DNA from: an uncultured Candidatus Pelagibacter sp.
GTDB taxonomy: Bacteria > Pseudomonadota > Alphaproteobacteria > Pelagibacterales > Pelagibacteraceae
Direction of reading: 5' to 3'
Length of the DNA stretch: 64,000 nucleotides
Assembly (NCBI GenBank): GCA_913030805.1
Contig: CAJWDL010000002.1
Span: 62,001-126,000 of the forward strand
A model generated the notes under the pieces. That model saw only the letters and a program-made list of their open reading frames with translations. It ran no database searches and had not been told where the DNA came from. This document shows positions 9,769 to 20,521 of the stretch, one piece after another (the first letter of the stretch is position 1; the number at the start of each line of letters is the position of its first letter). The translations under genes were made by a program, and so were the position numbers.

Positions 9769-11508
9769 ATGATTAACCAGGAAGATTTGATTAACAAAGT
9801 AAAGGCCTATGATAAATTTTTAAATCCAGATACTCTATCAAAAGCATATAATTTTGCTTTAAAGGCTCATGCAAACCAACGGAGAATTTCTGGTGATCCT
9901 TTCTTAATACATCCCGTTGCTGTTGCAAATATATTGACCGATCTAAAACTGGATAGCGCAACCATCGCTACAGGACTTCTCCATGATACAATTGAGGATA
10001 CTAAAGCTACCTACAAAACTGTTAAGGATGAATTTGGTAAAGAAGTGGCAGATTTGGTTGAGGGAGTCACTAAGATTTCTGCGCTTGAAGATAAGGCTAA
10101 AAAAAATTCTAAAGCAGAAAATTTTAGAAAATTAATATTAGCAACTTCCAAAGATATTAGAGTTTTGCTAGTTAAAATCGCTGATCGATTACACAATATG
10201 AGAACTATTGAAGAATTTAGAAATATCGAAAAAAGGAAACAAATTGCAAGGGAGACTATGGAAATTTATGCTCCATTAACAGATAGAATGGGAATGAACA
10301 GAATTAGAGATGAATTGGAAGACATTTCGTTTAAAGTATTAAATCCAGAAGCAAGAGAATTAATAACTAAAAGATTAAATGTTAAAGAAGAAAACAGAAA
10401 AGATACATTTAAAAAAATTTCAGGAGAATTTATTAGTGTATTAAAAGGAAATGATATTAATGTAAAAATAACTGGAAGAGAAAAAACACCATTTTCAATT
10501 TGGAGAAAGATTCAAAAAAAAAGAACTTCTTTAGAGCAGATTTCTGACATCGTTGGTTTTAGAGTAATAGTGAATAGTATTTCAGAATGCTACAAAACTT
10601 TAGGTATTTTCCATACCAGGTGGCAAACAATTCCTGGTAAATTTAAAGATTATATTTCTACTCCTAAGATAAACAATTACAAATCTATACATACTGCAAT
10701 TATTGGTCCAGAAAAACAACGTGTCGAAATTCAGATCAGAACTAAGTATATGCATGAATTTGCTCAAAGAGGGATAGCATCTCATTGGAAATATAAATCT
10801 TCAGAAAAGTTTAGTTTGTCAGTATGGAAAGAATATGATTGGTTGGTTGATTTAGTTGAAATTGTTGATAAAGGAGCAAGTCCAGAACATTATTACGAAT
10901 ATACAAAACTACAAATGTTTCAGGACAACGTATTTTGTTTTACTCCAGGGGGATCAGTAATTAAACTTCCCAAAGATGCAACCCCAATTGATTTTGCTTA
11001 TGCCGTACATACACAAATTGGTGACACCGCTATTAGATGCGAAGTAAACGGTAAGGAGAGCCCATTACAAAGCCTATTGCATAATGGAGATATGATAAAA
11101 ATTATTACTTCTAACAAGATGTCCCCATCTTTACATTGGTTAAGCTCTGCAAAAACAGGAAAAGCCCGAGCAGCTATAAGAAGATATTGGTATGATAAAG
11201 AACCAAAGAAAGAAATAAACAAAAAATACAATACTGCTTTATGGATATCATTACCAGATTCCCCAGGAAAATTAGGAGAAGTTACTTCGTTAATTGGTAT
11301 TAATAAAGGAAATATAACTAGCGTTGAATTGACAGAAAAAAAAGAAGATCACATAAACTTTATGTTTGACATACAAATAGAAGATTTAAAAAACTTTACA
11401 AAACTTATAAGCGAGTTAAAACAAAAAGAATTTAAATTTAGAATTATAAGACATAAAAAAAAACATGCTCTCTTACAAAGATTCTTTAAACGTTTTAAAA
11501 AAAACTAG
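9769..11508 (+). CDS. RelA/SpoT-homologue (RSH) bifunctional (p)ppGpp enzyme, short form
   Basis: 579 aa; HD hydrolase (IHPVAVANIL...LLHDTIEDT), synthetase (YKSIHTAIIGPEKQRVEIQIRT), TGS (CFTPGGSVIKLPKDATPIDFAYAVH), C-terminal ACT-like domain. Confidence 0.93.
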   Translation: MINQEDLINKVKAYDKFLNPDTLSKAYNFALKAHANQRRISGDPFLIHPVAVANILTDLKLDSATIATGLLHDTIEDTKATYKTVKDEFGKEVADLVEGVTKISALEDKAKKNSKAENFRKLILATSKDIRVLLVKIADRLHNMRTIEEFRNIEKRKQIARETMEIYAPLTDRMGMNRIRDELEDISFKVLNPEARELITKRLNVKEENRKDTFKKISGEFISVLKGNDINVKITGREKTPFSIWRKIQKKRTSLEQISDIVGFRVIVNSISECYKTLGIFHTRWQTIPGKFKDYISTPKINNYKSIHTAIIGPEKQRVEIQIRTKYMHEFAQRGIASHWKYKSSEKFSLSVWKEYDWLVDLVEIVDKGASPEHYYEYTKLQMFQDNVFCFTPGGSVIKLPKDATPIDFAYAVHTQIGDTAIRCEVNGKESPLQSLLHNGDMIKIITSNKMSPSLHWLSSAKTGKARAAIRRYWYDKEPKKEINKKYNTALWISLPDSPGKLGEVTSLIGINKGNITSVELTEKKEDHINFMFDIQIEDLKNFTKLISELKQKEFKFRIIRHKKKHALLQRFFKRFKKN

Positions 11509-12055
11509 AGCATTATTAGAAGGTCACTTTCTTCTTACTTCAGGCTTGCATAGCAATAGGTATGTCCAATGTGCAAAACTTCTAAGTGATCCCAATGGTG
11601 CATCTAAAATATGTAGTTCTTTAGCAGAAAAAATATTAAAATCCTTCCCTTCAGTTGATTTGATTCTGTCCCCAGCTTTAGGCGGCATAATAATAGGCTA
11701 TGAAATAGGAAGAAGATTAAACAAAAAGTCAATATTTTCTGAAAGAGTTGAAGGCAAATTTCAATTAAGAAGAGGTTTTTCAATAAAAAAAGATACAAAA
11801 GTATTAATTGTGGAGGATGTAATAACAACTGGCAAATCCATTTTGGAATGTGCAAAATTAGTTAAAAAAGCAAATGCAATAAATTTGGGATTTGCATGTA
11901 TTATTAACAGATCAAATAAAAAAAGCTTATTAATCAAAAAAAAAAAAATAATTTCACAAATAAAAATTTCAATTCCAGTTTACAAAAAAAATGCTCTACC
12001 TCCCTATTTAAAAAGAATACCTCTAACTAAACAAGGTAGCCGTTTTCTAAAATAA
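11465..12055 (+). CDS. pyrE: Orotate phosphoribosyltransferase
   Basis: 196 aa; LTSGLHSNRYVQCAKL, PRTase motif VLIVEDVITTGKSI; overlaps end of rsh. Confidence 0.92.
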   Translation: MLSYKDSLNVLKKTRALLEGHFLLTSGLHSNRYVQCAKLLSDPNGASKICSSLAEKILKSFPSVDLILSPALGGIIIGYEIGRRLNKKSIFSERVEGKFQLRRGFSIKKDTKVLIVEDVITTGKSILECAKLVKKANAINLGFACIINRSNKKSLLIKKKKIISQIKISIPVYKKNALPPYLKRIPLTKQGSRFLK

Positions 12056-12057
12056 AA

Positions 12058-12774
12058 ATGATCAGATTAGGCGTCAATATAGATCATGTTGCTACTGTAC
12101 GTAATGCAAGAGGAGAAAATTACCCTGATCCAAATAAAGCCGCTTTAATGGCAAAAAAATCTGGCGCCAGTTCTATTACTATTCACTTAAGAGAAGATAG
12201 AAGACATATTACAGATAAAGATTTATTTAAAATCGTAAAATTAAAAAATATCCGAGTTAATTTAGAAATGGCTCCAACAAACAAAATGTTGAAAATTGCT
12301 TTAAAAGCAAAACCAAATTTTGTTTGTATAGTTCCGGAAAAAAGAGAAGAGCTTACTACCGAAGGAGGATTAAACCTTGATAAAGACAATTTTAGAATTA
12401 AGAAGATAATTTATTGTCTTAAAAAAAAAGGAATACGTACTAGTTTATTTATTGAACCTAGAATTCAGGATGTCGGAAAGGCCAAAAAATTAGGCGCAGA
12501 TTGCGTCGAATTACATACTGGTAAATTTTGTAATTTATATAATCTAAATAAAATATTTTTTAATGAATTTATCAAAATCAAAAAAGCTGCTAAATTCGCA
12601 AATATAATTGGTTTGGAAGTACATGCTGGTCATGCCTTAACCTATCAAACTGCTAAAATGATCAAAAAAATTAAAAATATTAAAGAATTAAATATTGGTC
12701 ATTTTATAATTAGCGAAGCAATTTTCGTTGGTCTAAAACAAGCTATTTTAAATTTTAAAAATGTTTTAAAATAA
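12058..12774 (+). CDS. pdxJ: Pyridoxine 5'-phosphate synthase
   Basis: 238 aa; RLGVNIDHVATVRNARGENYPDP, ITIHLREDRRHI, GLEVHAGHALTY. Confidence 0.96.
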   Translation: MIRLGVNIDHVATVRNARGENYPDPNKAALMAKKSGASSITIHLREDRRHITDKDLFKIVKLKNIRVNLEMAPTNKMLKIALKAKPNFVCIVPEKREELTTEGGLNLDKDNFRIKKIIYCLKKKGIRTSLFIEPRIQDVGKAKKLGADCVELHTGKFCNLYNLNKIFFNEFIKIKKAAKFANIIGLEVHAGHALTYQTAKMIKKIKNIKELNIGHFIISEAIFVGLKQAILNFKNVLK

Positions 12775-13163
12775 TGGCTATTTTAGGTACAGGTATAGAT
12801 ATTGTTGAAAATTATAGACTTAAAGAAATATTATTAAAAAAAAAATCTAATTTTAAAAAAAAAATATTCACCTTAAATGAGGTTGCTTATTGTGAAAAGA
12901 AATCAAATTCAATAAGTTGTTACGCCAAAAGATTTGCTGCGAAAGAAGCTTTCGTTAAAGCTCTAGGTATTGGTTTTAGAAAAAATATTAATTTTATAAA
13001 TATTGAGGTAGCAAATAACACTTATGGAAAACCATATATATCTATTAACAAAATAATTGCCAATAAAATTAAAACTCTTTTTAAAGTAAAAAAATTTAAT
13101 ATATTGTTATCTATTTCAGATGAAAAAAAATACTCTATTGCTAGTGTTATAATTACGAAATAA
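12774..13163 (+). CDS. acpS: Holo-[acyl-carrier-protein] synthase
   Basis: 129 aa; ILGTGIDIVEN, FAAKEAFVKALGIG. Confidence 0.94.
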   Translation: MAILGTGIDIVENYRLKEILLKKKSNFKKKIFTLNEVAYCEKKSNSISCYAKRFAAKEAFVKALGIGFRKNINFINIEVANNTYGKPYISINKIIANKIKTLFKVKKFNILLSISDEKKYSIASVIITK

Positions 13164-13903
13164 TGAAAATAAACAAAAAATTTTTTTATGATAATTTAAC
13201 AACGATTTTTTATGCTTTGATTATTGCGATAATTATAAGATCTCTTTTATTTCAACCATTTTACATACCATCATCTTCCATGGAACCTACATTACTGGTT
13301 GGTGACAGGCTTTTTGTTTCTAAATATACATATGGCTATAGCAAACATTCATTTCCATTTAGCCCAAAAATTTCAAACAGTAGATTTTTTTTTAAAGAAC
13401 CAGAGCGGGGAGATGTTGTCGTCTTTAAAACACCAGTTGACAATAGAACTGATTATATAAAAAGATTGATCGGATTACCTGGGGATGAAATTCAGTTCAT
13501 TGATGGTGATTTATATTTGAATAATAATCAAGTACTAAAGACAAAAAAAAATATTAAGGATTTAAAAATTTATTGTGGAAAACAAATAATAAATGCTATT
13601 GCATTCAATGAGAAACTACCAAATGGCCATTCATATATTGCCGTTTATAAAAAAGAAGGTAGTTTTAAAAACTCAGACAAATACATTGTTCCAAGGAATC
13701 ATTACTTTTTTTTGGGAGATAATAGAGATTGTTCAAAGGATAGCAGATATCTAAACAGCGTGGGTTATGTTAGTAAATTAAATTTAGTAGGCAAGGCAAG
13801 AATCATTTTTTTTTCGACTAATAAAAAAAAGGGAAATATTTTTCAAATATGGAAATGGTTTAAAATTATCCAATGGAATAGGTTTTTTAATATAATCAAT
13901 TAA
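13163..13903 (+). CDS. lepB: Signal peptidase I
   Basis: 246 aa; IPSSSMEPTLLVGDRLFVSKYTYG, RGDVVVFKTP, YIKRLIGLPGD, FLGDNRDCSKDSR. Confidence 0.96.
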   Translation: MKINKKFFYDNLTTIFYALIIAIIIRSLLFQPFYIPSSSMEPTLLVGDRLFVSKYTYGYSKHSFPFSPKISNSRFFFKEPERGDVVVFKTPVDNRTDYIKRLIGLPGDEIQFIDGDLYLNNNQVLKTKKNIKDLKIYCGKQIINAIAFNEKLPNGHSYIAVYKKEGSFKNSDKYIVPRNHYFFLGDNRDCSKDSRYLNSVGYVSKLNLVGKARIIFFSTNKKKGNIFQIWKWFKIIQWNRFFNIIN

Positions 13904-13905
13904 TA

Positions 13906-14571
13906 ATGCAGAATCAAAAAAAATTGGAAAATAAAATAAAGATTAAATTTAAAAATAAAAAATTATTATCCTTGTCATTGGTACATAAAAGTTTTGATCT
14001 TTTGAAGAACAACGAGAAGTTGGAATTTCTTGGAGATAGAGTTTTGGGATTAGTTCTATCAAAAAAATTATTTAATTTATATCCACATGAATCTGAAGGA
14101 AGCTTAGATAAGAAATTTGCTTCAGTAGTAAATCGTAAAATTTGTTTAAGAATTAGTAAAATTTTGGAGTTGGAAAAATTTCTTATTTTAGGAAATACTT
14201 ATAAAAAAAAAATAAAGATAGAGGATAAAATATTAGCAGATGCATGTGAGGCTTTGATTGGTGCTCTATATCTTGATTCTGGTTTTAACATTGTAGAAAA
14301 TTTTATTCTAAGATTATGGAATGACGAAATTAAAAAAACTGTCAAAATAGAAATAGACTCTAAGACAAAACTGCAGGAATATTCACTTAAATATTTTAAA
14401 AAATTACCAACTTACAAAGTATTATTTTGTAAAGGTCCGCAACACAAACCATCTTACAAGGTTTCTGTGAAAATTCATGACTCAAAATCTTTTTATGGAA
14501 TTGCCAATTCCAAAAATGCTGCAGAGCATAATGCTGCAAGCAATATTATTAAAGATTTAAAAATTAAGTAG
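13906..14571 (+). CDS. rnc: Ribonuclease III
   Basis: 221 aa; NEKLEFLGDRVLGLVLS, DACEALIGALYLD, C-terminal dsRBD. Confidence 0.95.
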   Translation: MQNQKKLENKIKIKFKNKKLLSLSLVHKSFDLLKNNEKLEFLGDRVLGLVLSKKLFNLYPHESEGSLDKKFASVVNRKICLRISKILELEKFLILGNTYKKKIKIEDKILADACEALIGALYLDSGFNIVENFILRLWNDEIKKTVKIEIDSKTKLQEYSLKYFKKLPTYKVLFCKGPQHKPSYKVSVKIHDSKSFYGIANSKNAAEHNAASNIIKDLKIK

Positions 14572-14574
14572 ATT

Positions 14575-15258
14575 ATGCAGTGGAATGATGAAGGTTATTT
14601 GTTATCAAAAAATAATTATTCTGAAAATTCAGTAATTATTGAAGTTTTTACATTGAATCACGGAAAATGCTCAGGAATTGTTTATGGAGGTACATCAAGA
14701 AAAATAAAAAACTATTTGCAATTAGGAAATAAAATTTATGTAAATTTAAAAACTAAAAACGAAAACAAATTAGGTTATTTTAAAATTGAAATAATTGATC
14801 CAATAAGTCCGTTTTTTTTTGATGATAACAAAAAAATAAATTGTTTATTTTCATCGCTTAATCTTTTAAAAATAGTACTCCCAGAGTTGCAAAGTTATAA
14901 TTCTATTTATATTTTATTTTCTAATTTTTTAAATGAATTAAAGTTTAGCAATAATTGGATTGTTCATTACATCTTTTGGGAAATGAATCTTCTTAAAAAA
15001 ATAGGTTTTGATATGAATTTGCCATCTAATTATGTTGAGGCATCTTATAATAAAAAAAAAATAATTACTGTTAATATAGATAATGAAAATATAAATGTTC
15101 CAAGTTTTATAGTTGATAAAAAATTTTATAACATTGATACTAAATCAATTTATTATGCTTTAACATTTATTGGTAAATTTCTTAAAAAAAATGTTTTAAT
15201 ACCAAATAATTTAAATTATCCTATATCTAGGATAAAATTAGAAAATTATTTTAGATAA
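14575..15258 (+). CDS. recO: DNA repair protein RecO
   Basis: 227 aa; WNDEGYLLSKNNYSENSVIIEVFTLNHGKCSGIVYGG, typical RecO N-terminus, downstream of rnc. Confidence 0.85.
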   Translation: MQWNDEGYLLSKNNYSENSVIIEVFTLNHGKCSGIVYGGTSRKIKNYLQLGNKIYVNLKTKNENKLGYFKIEIIDPISPFFFDDNKKINCLFSSLNLLKIVLPELQSYNSIYILFSNFLNELKFSNNWIVHYIFWEMNLLKKIGFDMNLPSNYVEASYNKKKIITVNIDNENINVPSFIVDKKFYNIDTKSIYYALTFIGKFLKKNVLIPNNLNYPISRIKLENYFR

Positions 15259-15479
15259 TGGAAGAACACAAAAAAAGGTCAATTCTAAAAACTCTTACCT
15301 GGCGTATCACCGCTTCACTAGATACATTCGTTATCGCCTGGATAATAACTGGTGATTGGAGAATGGGAGGCTCTATTGCTGGCATTGAAGTGATTACAAA
15401 AATGTTTTTTTATTATTTTCATGAAAGAATCTGGAATAAAATCAAGTGGGGTAAGAAAAAGTGGTGGTGGCTATCTTAG
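15258..15479 (+). CDS. DUF2061 family small membrane protein
   Basis: 73 aa; RSILKTLTWRITASLDTFVIAWIITGD...KMFFYYFHERIWNKIKWG. Confidence 0.85.
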   Translation: MEEHKKRSILKTLTWRITASLDTFVIAWIITGDWRMGGSIAGIEVITKMFFYYFHERIWNKIKWGKKKWWWLS

Positions 15480-16463
15480 CCTTTGGGCAATGTAATCAGC
15501 AAAATATGTTACTATTGCACTGGCTCCCGCTCTTTTAAATGACATTAAGCTTTCTTCAATTGCCTTCTCAGATATTATTTTTTTCTTAATACCATTATTA
15601 ATCAAACTATATTCTCCAGATACCTGATATGCAAATACAGGTATTTTGAAGGTATCACTAAGCAATTTGATTATATCAAGATAAGGCATTCCTGGTTTAA
15701 CTATAACAAAATCTGCACCTTCATTAATATCAAGAGCAACTTCTCTCAAAGCTTCTTTTTGGTTTAAAAAGTTCATCTGATAATTTTTTTTATCACTTTT
15801 TAAGCTTTTTTTTGATCCTATGGCATCTCTAAATGGACCATAAAAATTTGATGCATATTTGACAGCATAAGATAAAATTTGAACTAATTTAAAATTATTC
15901 TTATCTAAAGCTTTTCTTATTTTCCCTATCCTTCCATCCATCATGTCAGATGGTGCTATGACATCGCATCCCATTTCAGCTAGCAATAACGCCTGTTTAA
16001 CTAAAATTTCGACAGTTTCATCATTCTGAACATATCCTTTTTTTAATAAACCATCATGACCATGAGAAGTATAAGGATCCAAAGCTACATCACACATTAT
16101 TCCAATATCTGATTTAAATTTTTTTTTAATAAGTTTTAAAGCTTTGCATACCAGATTATTTTCATTTAATGCTTCCGATCCATCTTTGTCCTTTTTTACT
16201 ATTTGAGTATGTGGAAATAGTGCTAAAAGAGGCAATTTAAGTTTAAGTGCTTTCTCAACAACTTTTTCTATTTTATCTATTGAATATCTATATACACCGG
16301 GCATAGTAGAAATTTGATTTTTTTGATTTTTACCATCAGTTAGAAATATTGGCCAAATTAAGTCGTTGGATGACAAACTATTTTCACTTACAAGATGTCT
16401 AGACCACTCGGTTTTTCTATTTCTTCTTAACCTTGTGTTAGGATACGATCCAATAAGCTTCAT
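15471..16463 (-). CDS. hemB: Delta-aminolevulinic acid dehydratase (porphobilinogen synthase)
   Basis: 330 aa; TRLRRNRKTEWSRHLV, APSDMMDGRIG, VKPGMPYLDII. Confidence 0.95.
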   Translation of the reverse strand: MKLIGSYPNTRLRRNRKTEWSRHLVSENSLSSNDLIWPIFLTDGKNQKNQISTMPGVYRYSIDKIEKVVEKALKLKLPLLALFPHTQIVKKDKDGSEALNENNLVCKALKLIKKKFKSDIGIMCDVALDPYTSHGHDGLLKKGYVQNDETVEILVKQALLLAEMGCDVIAPSDMMDGRIGKIRKALDKNNFKLVQILSYAVKYASNFYGPFRDAIGSKKSLKSDKKNYQMNFLNQKEALREVALDINEGADFVIVKPGMPYLDIIKLLSDTFKIPVFAYQVSGEYSLINNGIKKKIISEKAIEESLMSFKRAGASAIVTYFADYIAQRLR

Positions 16464-16638
16464 TTTTCTAGTTATTAAATTATTATTTTATTATGATTAA
16501 TGCGACAAAAATAATGTATATTATTATCTTTTATAAGGTATTTAATAAAGTAGCACAATGTATTCAATGGTAGATAAGAAAATAGAGTTCTTTTGACTGC
16601 TTGTGTTTTAAATTATTAATTTAATTAAGAATATTCAC

Positions 16639-17064
16639 TTGAAAAAAATACTAATCGCATCCGATCATGCGGGCTATGAGCTTAAGGAGATTATTAAGAA
16701 ACATCTGTCAAAGAAAGAATTGATGGTTGTTGATTTGGGTCCTTTTAATTTAGTAAAGGTCGATTATCCTGACTACGCCCATAAATTATCTAAAAGAATT
16801 AATCTTAATAAAAAATTATCAGGCATTCTCGTTTGTGGATCAGGTATAGGAATGGAAATGACAGCAAATAGATATAATAATGTAAGAGCTGCACTATGCT
16901 ATAATCAAAAGTCGGCAAAATTAGCAAGATCACATAACAATGCTAATGTTATCACATTTGGCTCAAGATTGACAAAAAAAAATATTGTCCTTAAATGTAT
17001 AAATATTTTTTTGAATACGAAATTCAAAGGTGGTCGTCATACAAAGAGAATCAATAAAATATAA
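16639..17064 (+). CDS. rpiB: Ribose-5-phosphate isomerase B
   Basis: 141 aa; IASDHAGYELKEIIK, VCGSGIGMEMTANRY; TTG start, upstream of glyA. Confidence 0.93.
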   Translation: MKKILIASDHAGYELKEIIKKHLSKKELMVVDLGPFNLVKVDYPDYAHKLSKRINLNKKLSGILVCGSGIGMEMTANRYNNVRAALCYNQKSAKLARSHNNANVITFGSRLTKKNIVLKCINIFLNTKFKGGRHTKRINKI

Positions 17065-17070
17065 ATCATT

Positions 17071-18387
17071 ATGACTAAATTAAATAAATATATCTCAACC
17101 AATTATCAAAATTTTTTTGATAAAAATTTATCGTTAGTTGATCCAGAATTATATAGTTCTATAAAACATGAGTTTGAAAGACAACAGGAGCATATTGAAT
17201 TAATTGCTTCGGAAAATATTGTTTCCAAAGCTGTATTGGATGCCCAGGGTTCAATTATGACAAATAAATATGCCGAGGGATATCCATCTAAAAGATATTA
17301 CGGTGGATGTGAATTTGTTGATAAAGCGGAAGATTTGGCTATAGAAAGAGTAAGGAAACTATTTAATTGCAAGTATGCAAACGTGCAGCCTCATTCTGGC
17401 GCTCAAGCCAATGGAGCTGTATACCTTGCCCTTTTAAATCCTGGAGACACAATACTTGGTATGAGTTTAAATTCAGGAGGTCATTTAACACATGGAGCTA
17501 AAGTTTCTCTTTCAGGCAAATGGTTAAATTCATTTCATTATGAAGTAGACAAAGAAAGCGGACTGATTAACTATAATGAAGTTGAAATAATTGCAAAGCA
17601 ACATAAACCTAAACTGATTATTGCTGGTGGCAGTGCATATTCTAGAATAATTGACTTTAAAAAATTTCGTGAAATAGCAAACAAAGTGAACGCATATCTT
17701 ATGGTAGACATGGCTCATTTTGCTGGATTAGTTGCAGGAAAATGTTATCCAAATCCAATTGAACATGCTGATATTGTTACATCAACAACGCACAAAGTAT
17801 TAAGAGGCGGAAGAGGTGGAATTATTTTAACCAATAGAGAAGATTTGATTAAAAAAGTTAATTCTGCTGTTTTTCCAGGCTATCAAGGTGGACCTTTAAT
17901 GCACATTATTGCAGCAAAGGCTGTTTGTTTTCATGAAGCTCTGCAAGACAGTTTTAAGATTTATATTAAGTCTGTTATTGAGAATGCAAAAATTTTATCA
18001 GAAACGTTAAAAATCAATGGCTTTAAAATATTTTCTGGCGGCACCGATACACACCTAATGTTAGTTGATTTAAGACCATATAATGTTACTGGAAAAGATG
18101 CTGAATCAAGTTTGGAAAAAGCAAATATAACGTGTAACAAAAATGGAATTCCTTTTGACACAGAAAAAATGACAATAACTTCTGGAATAAGATTGGGCAC
18201 ACAAGCAGCTACAACAAGGGGTTTTGGTGTAAATGAATTCAGGAAGGTGGGGGAATTAATAACAAAAGTTATAGTTGGTTTGTCAAAAAACCCTAGCGAT
18301 AATAGAAAAATTGAAAATCAAGTAAAAGAAGAAGTAATCAAACTTTGTTCTTTGTTTCCTATTTATAATCATTTAAAAGATAACTAA
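17071..18387 (+). CDS. glyA: Serine hydroxymethyltransferase
   Basis: 438 aa; [53 protein letters not shown]. Confidence 0.97.
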   Translation: MTKLNKYISTNYQNFFDKNLSLVDPELYSSIKHEFERQQEHIELIASENIVSKAVLDAQGSIMTNKYAEGYPSKRYYGGCEFVDKAEDLAIERVRKLFNCKYANVQPHSGAQANGAVYLALLNPGDTILGMSLNSGGHLTHGAKVSLSGKWLNSFHYEVDKESGLINYNEVEIIAKQHKPKLIIAGGSAYSRIIDFKKFREIANKVNAYLMVDMAHFAGLVAGKCYPNPIEHADIVTSTTHKVLRGGRGGIILTNREDLIKKVNSAVFPGYQGGPLMHIIAAKAVCFHEALQDSFKIYIKSVIENAKILSETLKINGFKIFSGGTDTHLMLVDLRPYNVTGKDAESSLEKANITCNKNGIPFDTEKMTITSGIRLGTQAATTRGFGVNEFRKVGELITKVIVGLSKNPSDNRKIENQVKEEVIKLCSLFPIYNHLKDN

Positions 18388-18389
18388 TT

Positions 18390-18854
18390 ATGCTTTGTCC
18401 ATTTTGTAAAACTGGCGATACTTCAGTAGTTGACTCAAGACCTACCGAGGATGGTACGGCAATAAGAAGGCGAAGAACATGCGGTTGTGGTGAGAGATTT
18501 ACAACATTCGAAAGAATTCAATTTAGAGAAATAATGGTCCTAAAAAAAAATGGAAGAAAATCTATTTTTGATAGAGATAAATTATCAAAGTCAATATACA
18601 TTGCTCTTAAAAAAAGACCTCTAGACACTGATACTGTTGAAAAATTTATATCAAAAATATCAAGAAATTTAGAAGAAATGGGTCAAAGTGAAATAGCATC
18701 GAGCATTATAGGAAAAATGGTTATGGATGGTCTTAAAAATCTTGATCCTATTGCATATGTTAGGTTTGCCTCAGTCTACAGAAATTTTAGGGAAGTAAAA
18801 GATTTCGAGCAATTTGTGGACAAGCTGGATGTTTCCAAAAAAACACAAAACTAA
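18390..18854 (+). CDS. nrdR: Transcriptional repressor NrdR
   Basis: 154 aa; [31 protein letters not shown] zinc ribbon plus ATP-cone. Confidence 0.97.
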   Translation: MLCPFCKTGDTSVVDSRPTEDGTAIRRRRTCGCGERFTTFERIQFREIMVLKKNGRKSIFDRDKLSKSIYIALKKRPLDTDTVEKFISKISRNLEEMGQSEIASSIIGKMVMDGLKNLDPIAYVRFASVYRNFREVKDFEQFVDKLDVSKKTQN

Positions 18855-19935
18855 TATAAAACATAAATATTTTATGAAACTTGCTTATAATCAAGCAAGT
18901 AAGGTATTAGGAAACACAGGGAGTAACCCTGCTGTTGGCTGTGTAATTGTTAAGAATAATGAATTAGTTAGTTTAGCACATACTAATTTTAATGGTAGAC
19001 CACATGCTGAAAGAATAGCTTTATCAAATAAAAAAATTAACTTTAAAGGTTCATTGCTATACTCGACCCTTGAACCTTGCAGTCATTATGGAAAAACATC
19101 ACCATGCACTGATATTATTAAAAAGCGAAGTATCAAAACGGTATATTTTTCTAAATTTGATCCTGATAGGAGAAGTTTTAAAAAAGCAAAAAAAAAATTA
19201 AATAAATGTAATATTAAAACGTTCGAAAACATACATAAATATATAGGAGATTGCTTCTATAAAGATTTCAACATCAGGAAAAGGACTAACAATATTTTTA
19301 TTTCATCAAAATTAGCCACTTCAAAAGATTTATTTATTTCTGAAAAGTATAACAAATGGATAACAAATGTTTATTCAAGAGCTAGGGTCCATTTATTGCG
19401 CGCAAATCACGATTCTATTTTAACTACTTCGAGGACAATTTTGAAAGATGATCCAATGTTAAATTGTCGTATTGATGGATTGCAACATTACTCTCCAAAA
19501 AGATTTGTCATTGATAAAGATCTAACCATACCTATGACATCAAAAATAATTAGAACAGCTGACAATATATCAACATATCTCTTTTACAATTCAATCGATA
19601 ATAATAAATTAAATAAATTAAGTCAGGTTAAAGTTAAAACAATAAGAATCGATCTAAAGAATAAGCATTTAGATTTTAATAAAATAATACTTTTTTTAAG
19701 AAATAAGGGATTTTATAGAGTCTTTGTGGAAGCAGGAATTAAATTTAATAATTTTTTGCTTGATAATTTGTATATAAATGATTTTTATCATTTTTACTCT
19801 GATCAATTATTTGGAAATAGAGGTTTATATAATACAAAAAATTTTTTTAACAAGATGAATAAGATAAAACGAAGCAAAAGAGAAATTGAAATCAATTTAT
19901 TCCAAGATAAATTACTAAAATATTCATTAAAATAA
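18814..19935 (+). CDS. ribD: Riboflavin biosynthesis deaminase/reductase RibD (true start probably internal)
   Basis: [40 protein letters not shown]-terminal reductase domain. Confidence 0.93.
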   Translation: MWTSWMFPKKHKTNIKHKYFMKLAYNQASKVLGNTGSNPAVGCVIVKNNELVSLAHTNFNGRPHAERIALSNKKINFKGSLLYSTLEPCSHYGKTSPCTDIIKKRSIKTVYFSKFDPDRRSFKKAKKKLNKCNIKTFENIHKYIGDCFYKDFNIRKRTNNIFISSKLATSKDLFISEKYNKWITNVYSRARVHLLRANHDSILTTSRTILKDDPMLNCRIDGLQHYSPKRFVIDKDLTIPMTSKIIRTADNISTYLFYNSIDNNKLNKLSQVKVKTIRIDLKNKHLDFNKIILFLRNKGFYRVFVEAGIKFNNFLLDNLYINDFYHFYSDQLFGNRGLYNTKNFFNKMNKIKRSKREIEINLFQDKLLKYSLK

Positions 19936-20519
19936 TGTTTACTGGTATAATAAAAAAAAATGGAATTGTTAAAAAAATTATATCTAATAATAAAGAAATT
20001 AAGATAGGAGTAAAAAGCAGCTTAAAATTAACAAACAAAGATTTGGGATCGTCGATTAATTGCTCTGGTGTTTGCTTGACTCTTGAAAAAATATACAAGG
20101 GATTATATTTTTTTCATTTAAGCAGAGAAACTTTAAGAGTCAGTAATTTTAATAACATCAAATTAAATCAAGTTATAAATCTAGAAAAATCTCTTAAGTT
20201 TGGTAATGAAATTTCAGGACATTTTGTTCAAGGACATATAGATACAATTTCAAAACTTAAAAAGAAATGTATATATGGAAAATCTTGGTACTTATATTTT
20301 TCAATAAATAAAAGTCTTAAAAAATTTTTAAATTCTAAAAGCGCTGTTGCAATAAATGGAGTCTCGTTAACTATTGCAAAGGTATTCGTAAATAGTTTTT
20401 TGGTTGTGGTAATACCTCACACTTTAAAGTTGACAAATTTAAAAAATATTAAAAATAATGATATTGTAAATATAGAAATTGATATCATTGCAAAATATAT
20501 AAAAAACTTAAAAAAATAA
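19935..20519 (+). CDS. ribE: Riboflavin synthase alpha chain
   Basis: 194 aa; [42 protein letters not shown]. Confidence 0.94.
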   Translation: MFTGIIKKNGIVKKIISNNKEIKIGVKSSLKLTNKDLGSSINCSGVCLTLEKIYKGLYFFHLSRETLRVSNFNNIKLNQVINLEKSLKFGNEISGHFVQGHIDTISKLKKKCIYGKSWYLYFSINKSLKKFLNSKSAVAINGVSLTIAKVFVNSFLVVVIPHTLKLTNLKNIKNNDIVNIEIDIIAKYIKNLKK

Positions 20520-20521
20520 AT

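Noticed and set aside
16464-16638. Possible glycine-type riboswitch upstream of rpiB-glyA
   Set aside because: No recognisable glycine aptamer motifs in the 175-bp region, so not called.
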